The notes below the pieces were generated by a model that saw only the letters and a list, made by a program, of their open reading frames with translations, was not told where the DNA came from and did not search any database. From the NCBI GenBank assembly GCA_035048815.1, contig JAUCBN010000049.1:2549501-2613500 (forward strand): 64,000 bases of DNA. Direction: 5' to 3'. Shown here one piece after another: positions 23,293 through 34,812 of the stretch. Numbering within the stretch: the stretch's first letter is position 1; the number at the start of each line of letters is the position of its first letter. The translations under genes and the position numbers were made by a program. Source of the DNA: Abelmoschus esculentus. Lineage: Eukaryota; Streptophyta; Magnoliopsida; Malvales; Malvaceae.

Positions 23293-26045
23293 TTAGGAAA
23301 CCAGACTCATCAATGCTTGGATTTCTTCCAGCGTTCGTCCCTTGGTCTCCGGCACCAGCTTCGCCACGAACAGAACAGTTAAGCCACATATGGTGGCAAA
23401 AATGATGAATGTTCCTGGAATAGGGATGGAAGACTGTGTAACATAGGAAAGAAATGTTAAGGTTTGTAGCTAAAATGAAAATGTGGACAAAACTAGATGC
23501 AATGAGTTCATATACTACTGCCTAGAATGGTTCATTGGATTTACCAGTACACCAAGTGATAAAATAGGAGTGGCTTCCTTATGTTGTTGAAGGTCCTGTA
23601 TGTGGTCGAGTTTAATATTTTCTGGAAAAGCATTTTGAAATTTGAGATCGATGTAGGAAGCAACCCAAGCATGTTCGTGCTGCAGATACCTGCAGATTTC
23701 AGCAGGAACATTAAGTTCCTAGACTTTTGTACCAATAAAAGTGGTCTTTGTCCGGATTTATCGAGCAAAACTACTCCTAAAGCTGTCATAGGAGCCTGCA
23801 GAAGATTATTCCAGTCATTAAGAAAAGCATATTAATCAAAATGGTATGAACTCTGATGATAGTGCAAGTCATGATGAGCTGCCCTGAACAACAACCATTT
23901 CTATCATTCCGGCGTTGCCGGAAAATCCTGTCAAAAAGAATTTAAGATAAAGATATTATCCAGTTTGAACTTCCTATATAATTCTTCTATTGTTTCATAA
24001 ACTTAAAAGTATCTGTAGCACACCAGCTGATATAAAAATTGAACTAGCATAAAATGCAATGCCATTGACTCCTCAGAATTGTTGCAGAACCATTAGGCCA
24101 ACTCCAACCTTAACCAATTTATCTATACATTAAACGAACAACTCGTAGAAAAGATCGAGTATGTGCCTAGGATTGACTTTAATTCTCACAGTGAGGGATC
24201 AAGCATATTCCTTCTGGAACAAGTTAAACACGCTAGATTCTGAAAGAAGTTGAAGTTGTTCTGTTTAATCCTGCAAAAGAGGGGAAAAATGTACAAGCTT
24301 CCGTTATTCCGGCACATGCTGTGAACTTGCACGTACTGAAAGCTAATATCCCACTTTAATCTCATTTGCTTCATCAGAAATATCAGCATCCTCTCCCCTA
24401 AGGAGCTGCAGGGAAGCTTCACACTCTTTCCATTTACCTATTTTTGCCTGCAAAGATTTGTGTTCACTAATTCAATGCATTTATAGATGCTTGGATTTAC
24501 TTAGATGCATAATTTCAGAAGAAATTAATATAATTATTTAATACCATGAACCACATATTTATGAATTTTTGTATGAACTACTGGTTTAAGTTACCTTCCA
24601 TCTAGGCGATTAAGGGATGAAGAATAGACCCAAAAGCTGCATCAGACATGGTATAGTTCCTGAAATCATATCATGCATGGGAGAAACGGTTAGAGAATCC
24701 TTTGAAGTTCAATTTAGCACTATAAAATCTGGCACTTACCTATTAGAGCCAAAGTCTGCCGGGTGGCAAAAGCGCCTATGAGGTAAGACAGCGACACGCC
24801 ACAACAGATCATCAGATGTAGAAGTGATGGTCACTAGGTACATAAGAACAGGAACATATTGAACTCCACCTATGGTGCTTAGCATTTACCTGATGGACTG
24901 ATGTAAATCCCCCTCGAATATGCTTGGGTGTAACTTCAGCAATATATACAGGAACCTATGGCAGATAAAATTAGATAATGTTGCTTCAAACATATGAATA
25001 GCTAGCTTATCAAATAGGAAAGGAGGTCCATCCCATATCCTACCAGAAGCCGTCCAAAGTCGGCAAAAAGCTGCCTTTTTTCATGCAGTTAATATGAATT
25101 GAAGCCATATAAGGTACTAAAATGTTGTTTTTTCTTAGAAGAATGATTTTGATCCCAACATCACCTAACAATAGTTTTTGTTTTATCTAAAGATGTTTTC
25201 AAAACAACATTTCTTCTAGAGAAAAGGCCGAGTGTAATCAAATTAAGCAGGAAAACACCTTGGAGAATAGTATAGCAAGCCATCCTGCAACACAGAATAT
25301 CTCCGTGAAACCCATTGTCAGCATCAAACCTCAACCAACATTGAAGAAAATCCAAGACATAAAAAGTCGTTTCTTGTTAGAATATGAATACCATCCTAGA
25401 TTACATAACAACTATGAACTATGCCAGATTTTGAGCTTTTCATCTCATGGGTACAATTTTACCAAATATGGTCCTGCAGCTCAGTGACAAAGTTGGCTTA
25501 AGTAAAAACATTGTATAAATAGTACTCTTTTTGCATAAAAAAATAAAGTAGTTAAATGTAGAAGAATATGATAGTAATTGCCACAAAGGAAACAGTTCTA
25601 TTTGTACTTTACCTCAGCCGCAGAGTCCCAGATCAGTTATGATTCCAGTTTGAGCAGGTGATGAATATCCAACCTGGTAAATCAATCCTAGTATATTAGT
25701 TCATCATTTGTAACACAACTGACACAGTTTTATTATCGTTAGCGAATCGGAACAAAACCCAAATTTCTTAAGTATTGTTGCTTTTCAACAAGTGAATTAG
25801 AACAGTCTCAGGCACTGAGTAGAATTAAGGTCCAACTTTGCCAATCAACAATCATTGTAATCAAAGTTCATGGTCAAGCAGGAGAAGGGACACCCTTTAC
25901 TTTGCACGTTAAGATTATAAGTAAAACTAATCATTTCATTGTTGGAAACATAAGATCCACAAAGAGCAACAAAGGTGCTAAGAACAACCATAGTTGTTGC
26001 AGAAAAAGTAATTCTGATTCCACCTTATTCTTCACCAGAACAACC
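23293..26045 (-). pseudogene. ERD6-like sugar transporter pseudogene (copy C)
   Basis: The exon layout of genes A and B can be traced here in the same order. I place exon 18 at 23293-23414 (KLVPETKGRTLEEIQAL), exon 15 ending at 23545, an eroded exon 14 near 23630-23692 and exon 13 at 23733-23795. Exons 12 to 6 follow at 23884-23927, 24024-24108, 24190-24270, 24355-24447, 24595-24659, 24740-24815 and 24890-24955. Exon 5 is a scrap near 25040, exon 4 is at 25259-25318, exon 2 at 25613-25673 and an exon-1 piece at about 25945-26045. Exons 3, 16 and 17 are missing. Stops occur in exon 8 (the Glu of PESPRW), exon 10 (two) and exon 11. Exons 4, 7 and 12 have lost a splice site, and exon 2 is two bases short. 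It cannot make a transporter. Confidence 0.9.
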
Positions 26046-26737
26046 ATTTTCAGATATCTAAAATATTGAATTTCTCAAATCATACAAGTATACAGTTTGC
26101 AGTATACAAATGTATAAATATGTAGGGTCTTTTAAGACCAATATGAGGAAATGCGAGAAGGTTCACCAGTACTATTCCTCCATGGAAATGATCAATTGCA
26201 AAATAAGAATGAAAGTAGTCCATATGCATATTGTTTGTAAAGAAGGATTCACTTCTTATTTTTCTTGTTGTTTCATCTTTCAAGAAAAGTATAAGCGATC
26301 CTTCCTTTGTGGAGTACTAATATTTTCTTTAGTTTCAAACTTTTTTTCGTTATTTTATGAATTTAATTTCAGTAAGCAATTCAAGAAAAAATAACTATAT
26401 CAAATTGGTCACTCAGAAGTTAACTCCAGTTACATTGATGATATGGCCCGTTAATGATAATGGTTAATATCTAATTTGACTTGAAACTATAGTTAAAACA
26501 TCAATTTGGTCCTTAACAAGCCTTTTTATTTCTATAAGAAATTTAGAAAACTTCATCTTCCTCAACAAAGAAAATTCATATTCAACAAGTATTTTCTTAA
26601 TAAAACCAAATAAGAGTTCACCATCATTGTTCATCCCTGGGAATGATCACTTGTAAATACTCAAATTGAAGTAAGCCATACGCGTACTGTTTATACACTT
26701 CAGTGCATTCATGTCCATGCCAAGATTAAATCTTATA
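26046..26737. other. Region between pseudogene C and gene A
   Basis: It contains a second copy of the gene-A/B 3' flank: GTAGGGTCTTTTAAGACC near 26122 matches GTAGGGTGTTTTAAGACC near 36680 downstream of gene B. The part from about 26290 to 26640 matches 36290-36640. It is therefore the left flank of the unit duplicated with the gene. The frame at 26110-26394 shows no known domain. Confidence 0.6.
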
Positions 26738-29700
26738 TTACAGAACATGAGCGATCGATGCTTGTATTTCCTCCAATGTTCTCCCCTTTGTCTCTGGGAC
26801 TAACATGGCCGTGAATACAGTGGTTAAGCCTGCAATTCCCGCGAAGAAGAAAAATGTTCCTGCAATGGTATTTGCTGATACATTTTAGTTCAGAAATGCG
26901 ATGTTAATTTAGTATGTTCAAGAGGGAAAGAACTAGAGGATGTGACCTGCTGAGCTCCATTCCATCATGAAATTGAAACTGTAAGTAATGAGCCAAGCTG
27001 TGGACCAATTGACTAGATTCACCAGACTTCCTGCTTGAGCTTTAACATTAATAGGAAATATCTGTCAAATAATATGGACCATACTTTAGTCAAATGAATC
27101 TCTGGTCTACAGCTATTGGGGCATACTTGATATGGATGCAACGATGAAGATTTCGATATCGGAATTGGTACATACCTCTGACACTATAATCCATGGTATT
27201 CCTCCCAAGCCGATTGCGTAAGCTGCAGAACCGATCTGTGTTTGCAGTATTGATCAGTTTACACATATAATTTGGCTTAATATGTGCTTACAGTTGTGTA
27301 TATGCATGTAGGTTCTACAAAGAATCATGTATTGTGTTCTTGAGAAGCCCGATCCCTGTCATAATTACGGCATTGGCAAAATAAGTAAAAGAATTTAAGA
27401 GAAACTGATATACCATATTGCCGGTAAGTGCTAGAGACGGAGTAAGTGCCTTCAGATTGGGGAGCTCCTGATTGTAAAATGGAAATAATTAGTAAGCTTT
27501 AAGCAGTAAAGGGCAATCTCTTGAAGAAAATAACTAAACTTTGTTAAACCTTAAAGTAGAATGCCAGTCCCGGGAGAAAGGCAGCGAAACACATTCCACT
27601 GGCAGAAACCTGCATAAAATTGGATTGAAATCCTACAGTTTTTCATGCTTGTTCAACAATTTTACTCTCTTAAAATGACTTGTTTATGAAACTAACCAAT
27701 AGAAGTGGTCGTCTACCGGATATATCCATTAAAAATAAACTAGAAATAGATACTGGAATCTGCAAAAACAATAACAAGTCTCGGAAATGTTTGGAACATA
27801 ATTTTACATTAGCTCCAAATTGAGAAAGAAACCATGAAGGTACCTGTATAATAGCTAAAGCTTGATGGCCAAGGTTACCCGATATACCTGTTGCAGACAA
27901 AACTTGTGTCTTCAACTCTTTAATACCATGTTCAACTTGCAGCGACAACAAAAATAATTTCTTCTGCAATAATTATATAGGAAACGACATAGAAGATGTT
28001 AATTTACCGGCTTCTTTGAATATGCTACCACTATAATATGCCATAGCACTATTTCCTCCTAGTTGTTGCAGAAACATTAGGCCAACTCCAATCTGCAAAG
28101 TCCAAGAAACGACATGTTAAATGAACAGGAAAGTCCTTAAAAGAAATTAGCATATTAATGTAATGTTTTTCGCGGCTCACAATGAGTGCATTAACATATC
28201 TCCTTTGGAACAATTCAAGGAAACTTGCTTCTGTCTGTTGCTCAAGAGTTTCCATATAAAACTACAAGAGATAGTAAGCACAAAACATTTCTTGTTATCT
28301 TGAGAAAACTATGTGTTCACAAAAGTAACAAGATACGAAGTTAATATGCTACTCTGATATCAGAAGCTTCTTCATATATATCTGAGTCCTTTCCCCTTAG
28401 ACGCTTCAAGGAAGCTTCAAATTCTTTCTCTCGACCAGATTTTACCTGCAGAAGGCAATCACGTTTCGTGTTTACGAAATGAAGCGCATAATTTCTCTTA
28501 GATATTGTTTTAACATGTTACGTAATCAAAAAGCATCCAAAGATTGGCAGACTACTGTGTTAGGCTTACCAGCCATCTAGGGGACTCCGGAATAAAAAAC
28601 AAGCCTACCATCTGTACTACACAGGAGATTGCACCTGAAGGAAACAGAATGGATAAAAAGTAAACTAACACTACCATTAGCTTGAGTTAATATGAAAATT
28701 GATGTATATACCGATCATAGCCAGCATGCGCCATGTAATGATGGTTCCGATGAAAAATATAAGCACAAACCCAGAAGCAATCATCAACTGCACCATTAGG
28801 TAACTCAAATCTAATTAATGGTAAGTCGAAAAAACGCATTTTAAATTATTATTTTAGTATAGTTTACCAGGTTTGTTGATGCAAACAAACCCCGGTGACT
28901 TTTAGGTGTAATTTCAGCTATGTAAACAGGTACCTGTTTCATATGGAAAGTTCAGCACTTCAGCTATCCTTGTATGTATCTCATTAATAAGTTACTTCCA
29001 ACCTGTTTTAAGTTGATGAAATATGTATGAACTGCAAGCTTTAGTACATTACCACATAATTAATCACGGCGACCCCAATTCCGATCAACAGCCTTCCAAT
29101 GTCCAGCCACAAAGCATTCTTCCAACAGAAAATGAACATTAACCTCTCAGGATCTTCCTTACAAATTCGTCCATTATTGAATTAAAACTAGCTTAGCTTT
29201 ACCGAAAACGAAAGAATTCAAAGCGGAAGTTAACCTTTGCAAATGCTATTGATAGCCACCCAACAGTGCAGAAGACATCAGAGAACCACATTGTCTGTTT
29301 CTCAGAGAATATGAACACATTAATTTAGAAGAACAAACCATGATTATTGGATTTTTGGAAGATGTAAAGACTTACCCTTTTTCTACCTACAAGATCTGCT
29401 ATCTTCCCACTTAAGATTGCTCCCACCATTCCTCCGATTGTCATTATTGAACCGAAAACAGAATACTGCAAATTGGTGGCAGAGATTACAAATCTATATT
29501 ACTCGGATTCTTCGTTTCTACACTATATCTATATACATGTCCAAGAGGGACGGAGCTAAGATTTAATGTTGGGATGGGAACAGTCTATTAAACTTTTAAA
29601 TTTAAAATTTGACAGGGACCTTTATTTAAATAATATTTAAATTAAAAAGGATTAAAAATACAATTATACTGAAAAAATTTGGAAGGGGCTACAATCCCTC

Positions 29701-32203
29701 CTACACTATACACAGTTTTACTTAGGGGTGTTCAAATCCGGGTACCCGGTTATTCGGGTACCCGAAGTACCGGGTACCCGGACCTTCGGGTAGTTAAATT
29801 TTTGACTCGTGTTCAACCCGGATTTTTCGGGTACCCAGTACTTCGGGTACGCAAATAACAGGGTACCCGAAAATTCGGGTAGTCGGGTACCCGTTTTTTT
29901 TTTTTTTTTTTATAAAATTTTAAATTTAATTTTAAAAAATATACATAAATTTAAAAATTTGAATTTCATAATCCAACATTGAAATATAAAATTTTAAAAC
30001 ACTAGTTACATAATTTAAACATAAATTTTAAGACCTAAATTATAGAATCTAATTCGAAACAAAACATAACGTCGAAAAGAATTTTTTAAAAAAGATTTTT
30101 TAAATATTTTTAATTAGTTTATTTATTTTAATATATAAAAATTAATGATTAAATAGTAAATAATCTTGAGTTGATTTTCGTATTCATCAATGCATATACA
30201 AAAATAGTGTATATTTAAATGAGTAAAATTCGAATTTTGTCAACTCGATAAACTAAATTTATAATTTACAATGAATCTTAATTTTATTTTTTTAGAATGA
30301 GTCCCTAATTCTTTTTTAAAAATAAAGTTTGTGGGATTGAGATTTAGAAATTAGATTGTTTGATATGGAAATATAATAATATAAGTATATTTTGTTTAAA
30401 TAATAATAATATTTAAAATAAATAAAAAAATAAAAAAATTAGAACCGGGTACCCGAAAATTTATAATTTTGTGACCCGGGCCCGACCCGAAAAATGACGG
30501 GCCGGGTACCTGTCCCGGACCAAAAAAAAAATTCGGGTAAATACCCGATTTTTTATGTTCGGATAGTCGGGTCGGGTCATTCGGTTCGGATATTTTTGAA
30601 CATCCCTAGTTTTACCCCTACATGTCCAATACATATCCGAATATAAAAACGGGATAAACTTGGAAAAATTAAGTACACCTGTGTTTATCACTCACCATAA
30701 TTAGGGATGTCAACAGGTCAGATCTGAATTAGATCTAGCTAGATTCAGATCCAGATCTATTTTTATATCATGGATCCAGATCCGCCTTAGATCCGTGGAT
30801 CTAGAAAATTAAGACCCAGATCCAAATTCAAATCAAATGGATATTACCGATCTGGGTCTAAAATGGATCTATTAAAAATAATCAATCATTCAACCTATTT
30901 TTTAATGTAATAAAATTGTCATTAATTAATTTCATATCACAATTACAATGAAAGAAAGATTAATTTTAACTAACTAGTATCAGAATAAAAAATTATAAAC
31001 TAAAATCTTAAAAAAAACTCAACAATTACAAAAATATCTTTTAAATAACACAAATATTAAAAAATGATCATGAAATATTCCATTGTCGCAAACCGAGTAC
31101 CGTAATTCTACTTCTTAGAGTGTTAATCTTCATCGCTACTAAATCATAAACATCCTAAAACAAACAAGAAACAACCAAATAAAGAGAAACATTTGTTTTA
31201 TAAAAATAATATTTGTGAAATTTAAATATTAAGGTTACGTAATATAATAATTTTTTTATATAACATGTGAATGATATTTATTATTTCGACATTATCATCG
31301 CAATCTTCATTGATAGTTGAACAAATATGTTTTCCTTCAAAAAATCTTTTTATCATAAATAAATAAAAATTATATTAGAGAATAATTTGAAATATAAAAC
31401 TTACTATTAAATATTTATATACATTTTAAAATCAAAGATGAGTTTTTTAATAAATTGGTAAACGAATCGGGTCTAGGTCCAGATCTTAGTGTCAGATTCG
31501 GATCTGAATCCATACTTTAATCAGAAGAGCCAAATTCGACCCAGATCCGTCGAGTCTAAAATTTTAAGATGTAGACACTATAAAATAGATCTGAATCTAC
31601 GAATTCGAGTCGGATCCAAAATTCATTCTCATCCCTAACCATAATCTAAGTAAGATAGTTAAATAAACTCACCTACAGATTTCTTGTGCTTTAAGTAAGT
31701 GGAAACTTATTCAATAATTAGTTTTTTTCTGTTACTAAAGAACATAAAAATTGAGTGGAAATAAGTAGAAAAGGATTTGCATATTGCATGTACTAACTGC
31801 AGACACAGAGAGGCCCAAGTCTTCCATGATCCCATTCTCTGCAGGTGATGAATACCCCACCTGGGTTCATTATTGCAATCAATTCAATCAAAAATTAGTT
31901 CATCACATCATATACTTGCAAATTAACATAAATTTAAGGTTGTTTTTGTTAAAAAAATGGACCATCTTCATGTTGAAAATATGAAGAACTTACAGAACAG
32001 CCGAAGCAGAAAGAACCACAAACAGCAACAAACGTACTGAAGACAAGAACAGGTGTCAACGATGATGCTGTTGGCAGCGATGGCTCCGTGTTAAGGTTGT
32101 CGGTAAGACTGTCACTGCCGGCGACATTGCTGCTTGGTTTTGTTTCATTTGGAGGTCCAAACCTGCCTGCTAACAACCCTTCTTCCATGCTTTCCCTCTC
32201 CAT
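26738..32203 (-). CDS. ERD6-like (ESL) sugar transporter, gene A, 18 exons, 490 aa
   Basis: This predicts a 12-helix major-facilitator sugar porter, expected to move hexoses across the tonoplast or plasma membrane. Joined exons give an uninterrupted 490-codon frame: 32203-31994, 31860-31798, 29465-29376, 29294-29235, 29118-29053, 28933-28868, 28787-28712, 28634-28570, 28445-28353, 28261-28181, 28092-28008, 27887-27844, 27759-27697, 27609-27550, 27467-27414, 27235-27176, 27061-26947 and 26859-26738. All introns are GT-AG. Family motifs visible are GRKR (118-121), PESPRWL (226-232), QQLGGN (299-304), GRRP (348-351) and PETKGR (472-477). I start at MERESMEEGLLAGRF because gene B starts there; an in-frame ATG lies 11 codons upstream. 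Odd points are Leu-185 where B has Gln, Met-6 within the LxxxLL site, and a 2.3-kb intron 2 swollen by mobile elements. The substrate is not knowable from sequence. Confidence 0.9.
29545..30618. mobile_element. Small unclassified insertion in intron 2 of gene A, itself hit by a hAT-like element
   Basis: TACATGTCCAA occurs at 29534-29544 and again at 30619-30629 and brackets a segment absent from intron 2 of gene B, where one copy of a similar sequence remains. Without the inner hAT-like element it is about 190 bp, beginning GAGGGACGGAGCTAAGATTT. It could be a short MITE or a scrap of a larger element; I cannot name a family. Confidence 0.6.
29723..30608. mobile_element. Non-autonomous hAT-like element with GGGTACCC-rich ends
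   Basis: It starts TAGGGGTGTTCAAAT and ends TTTGAACATCCCTA, a good terminal inverted repeat. The flanks are GTTTTACT (29715-29722) and GTTTTACC (30609-30616), an 8-bp duplication with one mismatch. Both ends carry repeated GGGTACCCG and CGGGTA words. The middle is AT-rich and non-coding, with a T-run near 29887. It lies inside the small insertion of intron 2 in gene A. Confidence 0.8.
30702..31637. mobile_element. Non-autonomous hAT-like element with AGATCT/GGATCC-rich ends
   Basis: The ends are TAGGGATG and CATCCCTA. A perfect 8-bp duplication, ACCATAAT, flanks it at 30694-30701 and 31638-31645. Intron 2 of gene B has one uninterrupted ACCATAAT at the matching place (39720-39727), so the insertion is proven by an empty site. 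The ends are packed with AGATCT, GGATCC and AGATCCAGATC words. No coding capacity is seen. Confidence 0.87.
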
Positions 32204-33169
32204 TTTACCTTCTCTTGAAATTGTGTAAAGAACCAAATCAAACGTTGAATATCTCTACCATTTGTTTTCCATGTTAAAGCATTCAAGCCTCTCTCTATAA
32301 ATAATAATAAAAAAGATCCACATACTTTCTTTTAGCAATATTTTTTATTTAAATACAGTGCAGATTTCCTGTTCTGCTAAGAAAAATATGCATATATTTT
32401 ATTTGCTGCTTGAGGAGGAAATTTTGGGTTTAAATAGTTTGCTTCGATATAACAAATGTAAGTATGTATATATATATATATAAAGGCAGTGTTAATGACT
32501 ATTTATGAGGTGGGACCAACCCCATAATTTTTTAAACTTTAATTTGTTTTTATAATAGGTTGACAATCACATTTTTCAATTAATTATTTACGGAATCTTT
32601 TCTAAGATATAGTTCTATGTCCAAACTACCCCACTACTAATTATTGAAGTAATTAAATATTAAAATAAATCAAAGTTTTAAAAAGCATCTTTTCACTTTA
32701 AATCTCTTACTTTTTTTTTTAATGAGAATGAGGGAGAAAATCTTTTACCTTATAATCGTGTTTCTATTGATGCTGAAGGTGTGTCGAAGGGTAAAACCAC
32801 TAAATAATTAATTCGAAGTGGAATTCAATCCGAAGATTAAAGACATTGAACTTCCTCCAATCTAACCATGATCATGTTATGTTATGATACTGAATCAAAA
32901 TTCGAATCTCATCCGAAACTTGAATTGTTAAAATTAAAGTTATATAGTTTGTAAATTCGATTTAATACATTTTCGAGTTTGATTTTTATAATTTGATAAA
33001 TCTGATTTAAAACACAATCTGAATGTTATGCACGATGTATGAACACTTTCACAAATTGTACATAAAATAAATCACATCTCAAGAAATCATAAAACATAGA
33101 CAAAACACGTAAGTTTATAACACAGGAAGAGACACACATTAGCAAGCAACAACTCTAATTTTGAGGATG
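32204..33169. other. Upstream region of gene A
   Basis: The first 500 bp match the upstream region of gene B up to about 32700, which marks the upstream extent of the duplicated unit. A TA microsatellite lies near 32468. The rest, up to the LTR at about 33170, is AT-rich with no gene. Confidence 0.6.
32293..32303 (-). promoter_or_regulatory. TATA box of gene A
   Basis: On the minus strand, TATTTATAGAG lies about 90 bp upstream of the start codon. The paralogue has TATTTATATAGAG at the matching place. Conservation and spacing support it as the core promoter. Confidence 0.6.
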
Positions 33170-34812
33170 TGTCACGCGTTTTGATCTAGCTGAAATAGAG
33201 CTGAAATAGAACCCATGAGGTAAAATAACTACATTATTATTCATAACAATACTAAACCACCGATTAGAACAAAACACTAATCCAAAAGCTTACATACGCA
33301 ATGATCTTGAAGAACGTTCTCGATCGATCTGGACATTAGGAGGTAACTAGTGGCCTCTGAAACTTAGTTACCTGAACAGAGGGATATTCTGGATTAGATT
33401 CCACTAAAACAACCTTTCAAACTCTTAGAACAACTTAAATGAAATCACTAAAACGAGGTTTTCGGGTTTGAATTTGAAAAAACAAACAGCGAATTCAGAC
33501 TCAAAATGTCGAAAAAAGTCAAGGTGAAGATTGTATGAAAAAGTCAACTTTTGATCAAAGTCAAAGTCAATTTTGACTTGATCGATCAAAATGGTCAAAC
33601 TAGTCAAAGTTGGTCAAGGTCAACTTAGTCAATGTCAACTCTATAAAAGTCAGAGTCAAACTGATCCAAGATCAAAGGTCAAAATGAGTCGGGTTACAGT
33701 AGAGTCGGGTCGAATAAAGCAATCAGGTCGGGTCAATTTTACAAACTCAAATACTGTTCAAAACTTAGTCGTTTCAGAATTTTGATTCACAAACTAGTTT
33801 GGGTCACAATCCATTGATTTGGAGCCCACAAAAAACTTCCCATTTCACATAGCCCTCACATTCACACACAACCCACACCCATACCACCTGCCTCAATCTT
33901 TCATACTCAACATATCAACCCACTCACTCACGTACCTACCATCATACACACAACCCACTAACACAACACTAAACGGCCCAAACTTCTATCCCAAGGCCTT
34001 ACCATTCAATTAGAGTTCTAGAACCCTCCAAGATGACTGGAGGGGAGACACAACGACATGGTCGCGGCACATTTTACTGGCGACGAAGTTCAAAAACCTC
34101 GCTCAAGGCTTATCTTTGATTCTATATGTCTCCCTTATTTCGATTCCAATATTAAAACATCATAAGACAAGACCAAAAACTTAATCCCAAAACAAAACCA
34201 AAAGATTAAGCTTTGCTTACCCAAAGTCTCACCCCCCAAACTAAAACTAAAAAGACAGATGCAACGGTGGAGCAACAATGATATTGCAAGGGTCTGAGTA
34301 GTCAAATCCTTAAGAATGATGGACGATGAATTTAGAACAAGGGACAATTTTAACTCACGCGAAAATAGAGATTCCAAAATCGGTCTCAAAACATCAGTTA
34401 AACGGTAAGAGAGGTTTGACCAGAACTTGACCGGTGAACGAAGGGTGAGGGAGAGAGAAACTAACTAAAAAATAAAATGGTAGATTAAGATAGAAAAAGG
34501 TTGAACCAAAAGAAAAGAGGTATCCAACCTCTATTATGTCGAAAAGGGTGGCTATAAACCCTACAAAATTGGCAAAAAATTGTAAGGCAAACCTTTCTCT
34601 TTTTAAGATTTACGAAACATACTCATAATTTTACCATTTATTCAAAATGGTCACCAAAATTTCCAAATTAAATTCACAACTATGAATTATTAGAAATTAT
34701 TCCTTAGCTCAAAATAAGGTTTCCAAAACAAAATTTATAAAAGCTAGGATTTCAGAATTAAGAATTTTAAAATTTTAATTCCTGAATTGGGAAATTTTTT
34801 TAAGGTATTACA
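33170..34812 (-). repeat. 3' LTR of a truncated Gypsy element, with a dense GTCAA cluster
   Basis: The right edge is GGTATTACA at 34804-34812, followed by ACTCTCCTTCCCTTAAC, which is a polypurine tract on the minus strand. The left edge TGTCACGCG near 33170 is my best guess only. Between 33515 and 33690 the plus strand has about thirteen GTCAA words, counting both strands. The open frames are short and show no domain. Confidence 0.65.

Noticed and set aside
25260..25487. 75-codon plus-strand frame
   Set aside because: It is antisense to exon 4 of transporter pseudogene C and has no domain.
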